Source: Anaeromyces robustus
Lineage: Eukaryota; Neocallimastigomycota; Neocallimastigomycetes; Neocallimastigales; Neocallimastigaceae
Length of the DNA stretch: 64,000 bases
Assembly: GCA_002104895.1 (NCBI GenBank)
Contig: MCFG01000205.1
Coordinates: 27,501 to 91,500, forward strand
Direction of reading: 5' to 3'
This document shows, in pieces, positions 11,950 to 24,196 of this stretch. The first letter of the stretch is position 1, and each line of letters begins with the position of its first letter. Both the position numbers and the translations under genes were made by a program. A model generated the notes under the pieces. The model saw only the letters and a list, made by a program, of their open reading frames with translations, was not told the DNA's origin and ran no database searches.

Positions 11950-14900
11950 TTATTTTTCATAAATTCGAATATAGGCACCAACAATAATATTATCATCTTC
12001 AAGAAGTTGTTCATCTTGTTTTTGAGAATAAAAGTTATATTTAGAAATAAATCTAGTGAAATTAATTGTAGTTTTGTTTTTATTTATACATGCTAATTTT
12101 GAAACTAAGATTATAAAAATAGAAAAAATGATATATTAATAAAATTTAATAAATAAAAAAAATAAATATGATAAAAATATATAAAATTATTACAAACCTT
12201 GTGTTTTAAAAATTGAATAATCCAGATAATTACGAAGATATAATACACATTTAATATAAAATTTACTATTTTTATTTTCTTTAAAATCTAAACATTTCAA
12301 AAATACAGATACAAAATTTTCATTTTCCTTGTTGTTACCATTTGGATATATATAGATTTTCCTTTTAAAAATATATAATAAATATTTTTTTAGTTAAGTT
12401 TAATTTTTAATAATTATTATAAAATGTCATACCATTTATGACTACATATTGCACCATCAAAGAAATATGGATTACTATTAAATTGATTCCAATTTTCAAT
12501 TTTCCATTCAATAAAATCTTCTTCAATAATTTCCAAATTTTTTACTTCTTCAGTATTTAATAAATTTTTAATATCAATAATATAATTTTCTAATATTATA
12601 GCATTATAAATTAATCATACTTATATATTTACAGAAAAATTTAATATATTTAATTAGGTTAAAAGATACTATCACTTAATTTAATAATCAATAAAAATAT
12701 AAAATTCAAATATATTTACCTAAATAATTGTTTTTATAGATTCGAAGATATACACTAATAACAATTTCATTATCTTCTAATAATTTATCTATTTCATAAG
12801 AATCAATAAATTTTGAATATCCACGTTCGTTATTTCTATTATTGAAAGACTGTGAATATCTTTCACCTGAAATTTTATATATAAAAAATATAAAACAAAT
12901 TTAATAATTATTTCTGTTAATTATATTAATATTAATTAAATAAATAAAATTTACATTTTCCAATAAAATAAGAATACTTGTTAGGATTTCGTATTGATAT
13001 AACAAAATCAGTAAATAAAATAAATTTTGATTTATTATTTTTCATATTTAAATTATTAATGAAAATTGATATAAAATTATTTTCAAATTTTCCTTTAGGA
13101 TATAATGTAATATTCCTTTTATAAAAAGTAGTATTAAATTTTTTAATTAAACAAATAAATAATTAATTATTTATTCATTTATTCATTTAATAATTTAATA
13201 ATTTCTTTTATTTTTACCAATTATTATTTCCTACTACGAAATCTGGACTACTTTTATAATTATTTATTTGATCCCAATTTTGAATTTTCCATTCATAAAA
13301 GCCTTCATCAAGAATATCTTTATCTGAATAATTTGTGTTCATTATCATGCTTTTTAATTCATTAATGTATATTTCTGTTTACAATATATATAATAGTTAA
13401 ATTAAATAGGATATTAATTAATTAATATGAAATGTTAAAAAAATTTATAAAGAATAAATAAATAAATAAATAAATACCTTCATTATAATCAAAAAAACGA
13501 ATACTACTTGAAATTATAAATTTTTGTTTTTCTACTAATACTTCATTTTTATTTTCGATTCTGCTTTTACTTAAGTAAATTTCATTAATAAAATTATCCC
13601 ATCCTATTATTTTATTGTCATTTCTGAAAAATCCTAGAGGTAATACTTTATATATAAAATATATATATATATATATATATATATTTATTTATTTATTTAT
13701 ACTTATTTTTTTTTTTAATTAAATTACCAAAAAATTATTCTATTGCAATAATTTACATTTTGAATAGAAATATGAATAATCATGTTTATGACGAATAAAC
13801 ATAATTAATTCAAGACAAATATGATGATATTTTTCATTTTCACTTCTGTCTTCAATTTCAGAATTTATCAAATAAAGTGACATATAATTTTTTTTACTAT
13901 TATTTCCATTAGGATATAAAACCATTCTCCTTTAAACAAATAAATTATAATTATAATAAAAATGAGTAAAAATATTATTAAAATATTTAATATATAAATA
14001 TTAAAACAAGTAATTACAATTTCTGATTATTAGCTTCAAATTCTGGACTGTATAAAATTTCTTCATTTTTTATATTACTCCAATTTTGGATTTCCCATTC
14101 TTGATATATTTCATCATTAATTATATAATTAATATTTCTTTGTAATTCCTTTCTTTCTTTGTAATAATACTCTAAACATAATATATTTAATTAAAAAAAA
14201 TAAGAATAAAATAATAATATTATTAATATTAATAAATATTACCTTTAAGATATCTATAAGTACGAACATAGGCTCCTATTTTTGATTTTGGTGAAAGTTC
14301 ATCCCTTTTATAAAAAGCATCATAACCAAAAGAATTATTTTGTTCATTATAAATAAAAAGTCTTGACGCTAATTAATTATTTTAATTATTTTAATTATTT
14401 AATTATTAAGTAAATACTTAATTAGTTATAAATATTTAAATATAAAAATACCTCCATTAGAATAAAATGACGGTTGATCAAGAGTAAAAATAAATTTTGA
14501 ACATATATGTAAAAAAATATCTTTATCAAAATCTAGGCATTTAATATATACAGAAACAAAATTGCAACTATTTTCATCAATTCCTTTTGGATATATTTCC
14601 ATTACCCTTATATTTGATTTGATTATTTTATTTATATATTTAATTTAATTTTATAAAAAAAAATATTAAATATATTTTTATACTTTTTAATAAAAACTTT
14701 AAACTTATTTTAAAAAAAATATTACATGTACAAACATACCATCGATGATCACATATTTCAAATATTGGACTTACTACTTTATCTAAATTACAAATATTTT
14801 TCCATTCCAATGGAAATTCATAATAACCTTTATTAATAATGTAATCTCCACCATCATATATCAATTTATTTAATTTATTTATATATTTATCTTAAAACAT

Positions 14901-16714
14901 AACGGTATTAATTAACAATTTTCATTTTGTTATATTAACTAAATTAAATAATTTTATTACCTTTTTCAATATCAACTATTTGTTTAAATTAATAACAATA
15001 ATAATATAATGGTAAAAATTTATTAATATTAATATGATTAATATTAAATACTAATAATTGATATTTAGTAAATTTTAAATTTACAGTCATCTGGATTTTT
15101 GTATATATTTATATAAACACCAAAACCGGCTTTATTATTTTCCTCTATAGATTTATTACTATCATTTCTAAATTTGAATAAACCTTTATCACTAATTAAT
15201 TTATAAACTTTAAATTTTCTATCACGAGAATCCTGACACAAAATAGGATCTATTTTTAATTTAATTATAATATATTTAAAAATTATTATTTTTTGGTTTT
15301 TATTATTTAATATAATAAATTAATTAATATATAAAAAACAAATTTAAAAATATTTTAAATAATTATTTAAAAAATAAATTGTGTGAACAAACTTTTATAT
15401 TTAACACATTTATAATCATTTAAATTAAAAACATATGGTATAAATTTAAAAACATAATTGTTCTTATCGTCGTATTCATCTTTTTCACAATACAATGAAA
15501 AAGAATAATAATTATAGTCACCATCAAAATCATCTTTGAATGTATTTATATTTGAAGGATCTTTATGTTTTAATCTTATTGTCCTAAATATATAATTATT
15601 AAAATTATTATTATAATAATTCTTTATTTATTATAATAATTATTATTATAATATAAAAATATATTAATGTTGGACAAACCATGTCATATTATTAAAAGAA
15701 AATTCATCACTAATGTATTCTTGATAACTTTTTACGTCATCCATTACTTCTTCATAAAAAAATGACTCCATTGGTTTATAATCTATATCTTTTGTTAAGG
15801 CATTAAATTTATCTAATAATTCATCATGTCCTAATATTTAAATAGATTTTAAATATTATTAATATAAATAAATATTTTTATTTAAAATATTAAAAGTTTA
15901 ATATAAAATTAAATTACCTTTGTTTTCGTTTACATATATACGCCAAAATACACCAATAATAATATTGTTATCATCAAGTAAAGGTAATTCAAAATTACCT
16001 ATTGGATTTGTCAAATTTAAACCAGTAAAAAACGCGTATTCATGATTTGTAATTGCTAATAATAATTGAAATTTATTAATAAAATATATATATATTAAAA
16101 AGAAAAAAAATTATTGAATTTTTATTAAAACATTAATAATTTTTTATTTACAGTTTGTTTTATAATAAGCACAGTACTTATAATGCCGAATAACGTAAAC
16201 TAAATCAGAAGTAGGATATTCATTTACATCATGTTTACCAAACAATAACTTTACAATTAAATCTTTTTTATCTAAATATAATATACTTAATATTAAATTA
16301 TTACATTTTTTATATCACAAATGTTAATAAATCTAATAAAATTAAATTTTTGGTTAAAATATATTCATTTAAATTAATAATTGAATATATTTTTACCATA
16401 AATGGTCATTTAACTTAAAAAATGGACTAGAACTTTCATTTTTCAATTTATTCCAATTGTCTATACACCATTCATGATATTCTTCTTTTAATATTTTACT
16501 AGTATTATATGATTTAATTGTGTTTTTTATTCTTTTTAAAAATTCATCTAATATAAAAAAAAATTTTTAATTTACCTTTAATAAATAATAATAATAATAA
16601 TTTCATTTTAAAAGTAAAAAAATAAATATATTTAAGAAATAAATGAAAATTGTTAATACTTTCAGTAAGTCGTTCAACTTTTGGAGTTTTTTTATTTAAA
16701 CTAAAAATACCCAT
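11950..16714 (-). CDS. Six-MATH-domain protein (tandem MATH/TRAF-like)
   Basis: Starts at 16714 (MGIFSLNKK, exon 16714–16660) and ends with TAA at 11950. About 20 exons encode six MATH (meprin and TRAF homology) domains in a row. Each domain uses three exons: A ends in a Trp after an F/Y-E-W-K-I-x-N-W motif (FIEWKIENWNQF at 12.5 kb, FYEWKIQNWDQI at 13.3 kb); B starts KIYIYPNGN or similar; C ends with an acidic stretch plus GAYIRIY-type strand (EDDNIIVGAYIRIYEK is the C-terminus). Introns are phase 2 inside the Trp codon (A/B) and phase 1 elsewhere. No signal peptide, TM helix or SH3 is seen. MATH domains bind peptides and oligomerise in TRAF, SPOP and USP7 relatives; the target here is unknown. 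The A1/B1 junction near 16.39/16.28 kb does not splice cleanly, and domain 4 has Leu in place of the junction Trp. Divergent from the next gene. Confidence 0.8.
14961..14975 (-). other. 15-base microexon in the six-MATH gene
   Basis: Between the C exon of MATH domain 2 and the A exon of domain 3 lies a 15-base segment flanked by TAG and GTAATA. It is phase 1 on both sides and adds FDIEK-like linker residues. Skipping it would keep the frame, so it could be optional. Confidence 0.55.
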
Positions 16715-17229
16715 TTTTATACGTCAATTAATATTTTTAAAAAAAATATTATTATCAATAAATACTTTTTGATTATATTGGGTAAAGTAATAAATATAAA
16801 AACTATTAATAATTAATTGATAAAAAATATGAAGACTGTAATTAAATAATATAAATAAATATTATTATTAATTTTTTTATAATATTAATAAATAATAAAA
16901 CATTATTAATATTAATATTTAATATAAAGTATTTATAGAATAATATTTATAATATTAATAAGTTTATATTTTTAAAAATGTTAAAAAATATTTTAATAAA
17001 CCTATACACAAGTTAAGGAATTTTAAAAAGAATATTTAAAACATTTTAAAAACTCAATAATCTCTACAATAAAAAGTATAAATATTAAATATTTAAAAAA
17101 ATTTAATATTTCAGTACTAATTATTTTTATGTTATTAATTTTAAAAGTATTATTTAACTTTTAAAATTAAACAAATGAATAATTTTTTTTATAATTTTTG
17201 ATTTTTTAATAAAATAATAATAGTTTAAA
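16715..17229. promoter_or_regulatory. Divergent (bidirectional) promoter region of two MATH genes
   Basis: 515 bases between the start codons of the six-MATH gene (minus) and the two-MATH/SH3 gene (plus). The head-to-head arrangement suggests shared regulation (inference). The sequence is almost all A/T and I cannot assign a TATA box or other element in this composition. Confidence 0.4.
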
Positions 17230-17305
17230 ATGGGTTTTTGTTGTTGTGGTGAAAAAATTAAATATGAGCAACATACAAAAGGTATTAAAAAATTTATATA
17301 ATAAA

Positions 17306-17356
<51 letters not shown>

Positions 17357-18679
17357 TTATTATAATAATTATTATTACCATTTATTATTTATTAAGTTTA
17401 ATTATTTGTTTAATTTATTATTATAATGATATGTTATAATAATATTATTTATAAATTTTAATTAAAAATAATTAAAAAAGAATCTTATATTGAAAAGTTA
17501 AAAGCAAGTAATACTAAAAATGGTGTGATATTAGAAAAATTTTTTGAATTTGATATAGAAGGAATTAAGCAAAAAATAAAAAAAAAAGAAGTTGAATATC
17601 TTCCTGAATTTGAAATAGGAGAATATGAATGGTTAATTACTTTAAATATTATTAATAATTATAAAATTTATTAAAAAAAATAAAATAAAATAATATATAA
17701 AGCATTAATATTTTTCATTATTTTATTTTTTTATTATTTCTTCTATTAATAATACATTCAAAAATTTTTTGATTTTTCAAATTAAAAAAGGAAAATTAAT
17801 CTAACTTTTGATAAAAAAAATCTATTCATTAATTTAATAAATAATAACGATAAAAATGAATATATCTGTATTAAACCTATATATTTTTTCCATACTTGTG
17901 AAAATTATACTTATAATTGGACTAATTGTAATATAAATCTGTATATATTTATGAAATCATTTTCAAAAATAGCAATATTAAATTAATTATTTTAATTTCA
18001 TTAAAAAAGATGAATGTCCATATTTCTGTATCGGAAATACTAAAAATAAAGAATATAAAGTAACCATTACTAAAAAAATATTTAAAAAATATATCAAACG
18101 TTTAATTAAAAAAGATAAAATTACTTTTGGTTTATATTTTTTTATATATAATAATAATGAATTAAGTAACTGTTCAATTATTTTTTTTTTAATATATAAT
18201 TTATTAGTAAAATTTGAAAAATTAAACATTTTTAATGCATATTTAATTATATATATTAGATGAATATCTTCAAAATTTGAAAGATTTAATTGTTTATGAT
18301 GATTATAAATTTGTTGAAGATAGTTATTATGAAATAAATATAGAAAATTTGAAAGCAAACAAATTTAATTCTGAAAAACTCTGTAGATTTACGTTATATA
18401 ATAATTCACAATGGTATAAAAAATTTAAATATATTTTATAAATTATTTTTAAAAATTAATATATATTAATAAAAATAATTAAATATTAAATATAATTATT
18501 TTCAAGGTTGATTGATAACGGTAAAAAACAAAAAAGTTTTCCATTTTATATAATTCTTCAAAACCCGAACTCAGAAATATTATATGTTAATTACGTTATG
18601 GTCGTTCGTCAACCTAATGACTTTTCAACATATAAAGCTAGAGGTAAAATGAATAATAAATAAATAAAATATATACAAA

Positions 18680-18710
<31 letters not shown>

Positions 18711-19338
18711 ACAAATATATATAAATATAAATATAGCAAGTTCAAGATTAAAATTATTTAGTGAGCAATATCATACTTTTGGCTTTTTTCCATTTGCAAA
18801 AATAAAAGAAATTGAAACTTTTACTGTAATTGGCGTTTATCTTCGTTTTTACAGAAATAAAAAAATTGGTAACATATATTTAAAATATAGTTATTATAAT
18901 TAATTTATATTCTTAATTATAAAATGTAATTTTTTTTATTATGTAATTAAAAAATCAGTTCATCCAGGAAACATAGATATACAATTAATGTCCAAGAAAA
19001 CTGATAAACAAATTAAAAAATTAGATAGCATAACCACTAATGAAAATGATATACCACTTACTGAACCAGACATTGATAACGATTCATATGATAGAACTGA
19101 AAATTCAAATAGTAGTTTTAGCGAAGATCTAACAGAGAATAATTCTGATTATACGGTATATTCAAAATATAAATATATTGGAAGTAAGCCTGAAGAAATT
19201 AGTGTCAACAAAGGCGTTAAATTAGCTGTTACAGACTGGAATGCAAAAGAAGGATGGGTAAAAGTTTATCAAGTTGGAAATAAGAATAATAAAGGATTAT
19301 ATCCAATTAATTATATAATAAATAGTATAAAATGTTAA
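17230..19338 (+). CDS. Two-MATH plus SH3 domain protein
   Basis: Eight exons, all frame-consistent by eye: 17230–17281, 17481–17631, then exons beginning at 17791, about 18025, 18268, 18508, 18737 and 18960, ending at the TAA at 19338. The N-terminus MGFCCCG has three adjacent Cys that could be palmitoylated; Phe after Gly disfavours N-myristoylation. Two divergent MATH domains follow. Both have the Trp split by a phase-2 intron (FEIGEYEW and LYNNSQW before GT), and strands such as VIGVYLRFY end domain 2. After an acidic, Ser-rich linker, the last ~55 residues are an SH3 domain: YKYIGSKPEEISVNKG, WNAKEGWVKVY and KGLYPINYI match the ALYDY, GWW and G-L-x-P-x-N-Y positions. The protein has no TM helix, so it is probably a cytosolic or membrane-tethered adaptor binding proline motifs through SH3. 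Confidence 0.85.
17302..17356. repeat. (TAA)n trinucleotide run in intron 1
   Basis: About 18 TAA/AAT units inside the first intron of the two-MATH/SH3 gene. Confidence 0.95.
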
Positions 19339-22034
19339 GATATTTATAAATATACTAAATTTTTTAATTTAAAATTAAAATATAATTTATATTATCTCAT
19401 TAAATACTATTCAATTATAAAAATTAATATTAAATAAATATTAACATTTTAACAAAATAACATAGATTAATTAATGTAAATTTTGTAAATATAAATTGAT
19501 TAATATAACATGACTTTAAAATAATTCTTAATAATTCTTTGTAATATAATAATAATTCTAAATTAAAAATAACATTTAATTTTATTAAATATATAACTAT
19601 TCTAAAGATTAAAAATAATCATTAGAATATTTATATTTTTAATATTAATTAACTTTTAAAATTTATTTTTAATAAATAAAATTAATAAAACATTTTAATA
19701 ATAAAACAGTTTTTATTGTGTTTTTAATAAAACCAAATTTTTTGTAAAAAGAATAATTTAGATAATTATTCCAATCGGACATAAATATTATTACTTTTCT
19801 TATGAATAAGAATTTAAGATAATATTTTTATATGTTTCAATTCGTAATAAATTGTACTATTATCTTAATTTGAAAATAACTTTCAAAAGTGATAATAACT
19901 TTATCAAGAATGTTTACTTTAAATTTCCAATACTAATTTATAACTTCAATTTCTATCCAGACTTCTTATCAGTAATTATTTAATGTTTATTACTAATTAT
20001 TATTCTAATTATTGATTTTCTCTTAATTTATTAATATTAAATTAAATTTTTCTAAGTTTATTATTTTATTATATTAATTTTTAATAATTATTTCTTTAAT
20101 TATTAATATTATTTATTAGATTTTTAATTATAATTTTTATTTAGTTACACTAAATATTATATATTATAATATGAATTGTTATTTTATTTTAATATTTTAT
20201 ATTTTATTATTTATTATTTATTATTTTATTATTTTATAAATTTATTTTAAATTTATTATATTAAATTAGTTCTAATTTTAATATTATTTTATTATTAATA
20301 ATTAATTATTATATTATATTATATTTTATTATATTAGTTATTATTTAACTGATTCTAATAACGAAATAATTTTTATAAAATTTTTACATGTATTTATATT
20401 TTGCAATGATTTAAAGTATTTATAATATTTAACAATGAAAATAAATAGAAAGAACAATTTTTATTATAGAAAATAAAATAAAGAATAAAAATGATAAATA
20501 AGAATAATTTTTATTATTCAAAAGAATTTAAATAATAAAGAAATAGAAATTATTTATATTTAGTTTATAAATTATAATCATTTAATGATTATAAACTATT
20601 TTAATTATTAATTTTGTTATTTACAATTTTTTTAACTATTTACATTCATTATTTACAATTTTTTATTATTTACAAGTTTTAATTATTTTTGTGGATATAT
20701 TTAATTATTTAAAAATTATTTTTCTTTTAAATTTTATTATTAATATTTTTATTAATATTTACTTTATTCTAGAAATTATTTTGTTTAATTTATAATTAAT
20801 ATTTATAATAATTTTTATTTTTTATTTACTTTTTCCAGAAAACTTAATTATTTTTGTATACCATTAAGTTAGTATACTGATTAATTTAATTTTAGGTTTA
20901 ATAACATTTTTATTATATTTTATTTTAGTTAAAATTTATGGTAAATTTTTAATATTAAATTTACCAAGGAATTATAATTTAATAATTCCATTATTTATCA
21001 TTCGTTACAGCTAATAATGCATCAGAACCTTATAATAATATTTTAAAAAAAATCTTTCAACATTAATCCATGTTTTTAATATTTAAAAAAAATATTTTTC
21101 AATATTAATTTATATTTTAATATTCTATTTATGAAAAAAAATAAAAAAAATTGTTTTTTATTCTAAAATATTGTTTTTACTTATTTTTTAAAAAAACAAC
21201 CTTATCCCATGTTTTTAATATTTATTTAATTATTCATTTATTTATTTAAAATTTATAAATTTAATTATATATACGCCACATAAGAAATAATATCACGTAA
21301 AAATTGGCGAAATACAACTTGTCGAAATGCAACTTTTCCTTTTAAATATATGAATTTAAATAAAAGAATTTAAAAGCCACATTTCTAAATATATGATCAA
21401 ATTTAATAAAAAAATATTTTTAAATAATATAAGGTATCTAGAAGATTATAGATTAACTAAAATAAATTAAGGTGAAAGATTGAAAGGTGATAATAGATAT
21501 ATTAAAATTTATAATGATGTATGCGCTACATATCGTTTATCCTTTTATTTTTTTCATGCAGAATAAATTACATGAAAAATATATTGAGTAAATAAAAATA
21601 TACATGATATATTAATTAATAAAAATATCAAAATATTTTTATTCAAATTATATTTTTTTTTCTACGATTTAAATTAAATTTATAACATATAAAAATTCAT
21701 AATAGAAATTTAATATTCAAACATAACTAAGTTTTTTGATGTTTGATGATTAATAATATTTAATAATATTAAATATTATTCATTAATATATGTTAAATAT
21801 ATTGAAATAAAATTGATAAGAATAAATAAAAAAAAATTATAAAAAAAATATAATAATTATATTAATAATAAAATAATTTTTAGATTTCATAAATTCTTAT
21901 TGACTGTATTATTAACATTCATATATATTAAAATAAGAATATAAATGAATTACAAAATTAATTTTATATTATTAAATATTTTAAATATTTAATTTTAAAT
22001 AAAATATTTTTAATAATATTTTTTTTATTTATAT

Positions 22035-22074
<40 letters not shown>

Positions 22075-22416
22075 TTTTTAATTTTATAAGTAATAAAAGA
22101 TTATATATTAAATCAATTTAGTCATTTTAAATATTTTATTAATTTTAATATTTTAAATATTAATAAAAGTATTAAAATTAATAAAATATTCTGAAAATTT
22201 TAAAAACCAATTCTAATTTATTAAATTATTAAATATATATAATAATAGTAATAATAATTTTTATTTTTTTTAAATAAACGCTATTGGAATAAAGTACATT
22301 GTTAAATAAATTAATTTTTAAAAAAAAAATACTAATTCGTTAGTAAATAAATATAAAACATTTAATTGTATAAAAATTAAAAAAATATTTCTTAAAATAA
22401 AAATTTTATAAAAAAA
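19339..22416. other. 3-kb AT-rich intergenic region with repeat relics
   Basis: No gene supported. Around 21270–21350 there is a relatively GC-richer patch with TACGCCACATAAG, CGAAATACAACTTGTC and GTCGAAATGCAACTTTTCC. Related words occur at 57.7–58.2 kb, suggesting relics of a dispersed repeat. A TTTA run sits at about 22033–22075. The 19.75–20.0-kb stretch looks less repetitive than its surroundings but is stop-rich in all frames. Confidence 0.65.
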
Positions 22417-24123
22417 ATGAGTAATAAACTAGGTATATAAATTTATTGTATTATTGTTTACATGAATATCTCTAAAATAATAAATAATAATAGTTATAAA
22501 AATATTATTTTTAATGATAAATTAAATTGTTATTACTTTTATTTTTATTATGAAAAATAATTATAATTTTTATTGTTTATAACACGATATTAATAATTTT
22601 TTATAATATTTGAAAATTATAATATGTATTTCTTTAATAGAAAAAAAATATATATCACAATTAAAGAAAAAAATAAAATATAAATTTAGAAAACCCGACA
22701 CGGGTTTTTTTGAATGGCATATTGATAATTTTGATAAACTTACTGAAACTATTAATTATGGACCAAAATTTAAACATGGTGGTTTTGAATGGTACATTTT
22801 TCAATTATTAATAAATTTATATTTATAATTACAAAATTATTAATTTTTAAATTCTATAAATTAAAAGGCAATTTGGAATAAAAAATTTTAGTGATACTCT
22901 TTTTGGAATGTATTTATTTAATAATGATATTGAGAATGAAAAAGCGTGTAATGTTATAGCTGAATATACAATAGCTATAAGGAGTAGTGATAGTTATGAA
23001 TTTTATATTGCTGAAAGTAATTATTAAATAATAATTTATTAATTAATAGTATTATTATTATATTATTATTATTTTTATTATTATAATTATTTATTATTTA
23101 TTATTATTTTTTTAATAATATAAAAATTTAACAATAGATTCATATCCTTTTATTTATTTCGCAAATAATAATAGACTTATTAATAAAAGACAAATACTTA
23201 ACAAAAATAAACTATTTGTACAAAAAAAAAAAAGTACTATTCCATTGGTAAATAATAATAACGTGGTAATAAGTGTTTTCATTTCTTCCGTTAATTATAA
23301 AAATGGTACTTAAATATAGTATATAAATATAATGTTTATCTGAGGTATTAGTTATTTAATTTTAATTTTTCAATATTAAAAAATAATTATAAAAATATTT
23401 ATTAATATTTAGATACATTCAAAGATTATATGAGTTTTAATTTTAATAATTATAAAGTTTATGATGAATCTGTTAAAGATGTACATCACCAATGGAAAAT
23501 TACTAAATTTAACGAATTACCTGAAGTCTCTTTTAGTGATAAATTTAATCTTCTTTTAAATTCTTGGTAAAAATATAATAACAATAATAATTATTACTAT
23601 TACTTATATAATAATAATATCATTTATATATATAATTATAATTTATTAATAAATTAATTATTATAATATTTAAGGAAACTAAAATTATATAAAAATAAAA
23701 ATAAGGATTACTATACAGTTAAAATAATAAGTTCAAATAATATTTTTAGTTCTCAAATATGTGCAGATGTATTTATTGCATTTCAAAATTGTAATAAGCC
23801 TGGTGTATTTTATGAAAAATGTAAATAGTTAAAATAAATATAGTATATATTCTAACATTTATATATATTGAAAATATTAAATTATTAATATATACTATAT
23901 AATATTATTTCTTTTTATTAAGATACAAATTCTTTAATATTAATGAATAAAACATTATCAGAATTTGGTTTTGTTTTTGATAAAAAAAGTTTACATGATA
24001 AAAGCAATGTTGTAAATGCTTCTATAATTGAAAATAACAGTGTTACAATTCATGTTTTTCTTAGAGTTACCAAAAGTTCTTATAGAGGTTATTATAAATT
24101 TTAATAAATTTTAATAAATTTTA

Positions 24124-24196
<73 letters not shown>

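Noticed and set aside
17154-17381. Poly-Tyr minus-strand frame
   Set aside because: It is the TAA microsatellite of an intron read in a stop-free frame.
17987-18358. 123-codon minus-strand frame across the two-MATH/SH3 gene
   Set aside because: It overlaps spliced plus-strand exons that keep frame and domain signatures; its composition (Phe, Leu, Ile, Tyr, His, Asn) is what antisense AT-rich coding DNA gives.
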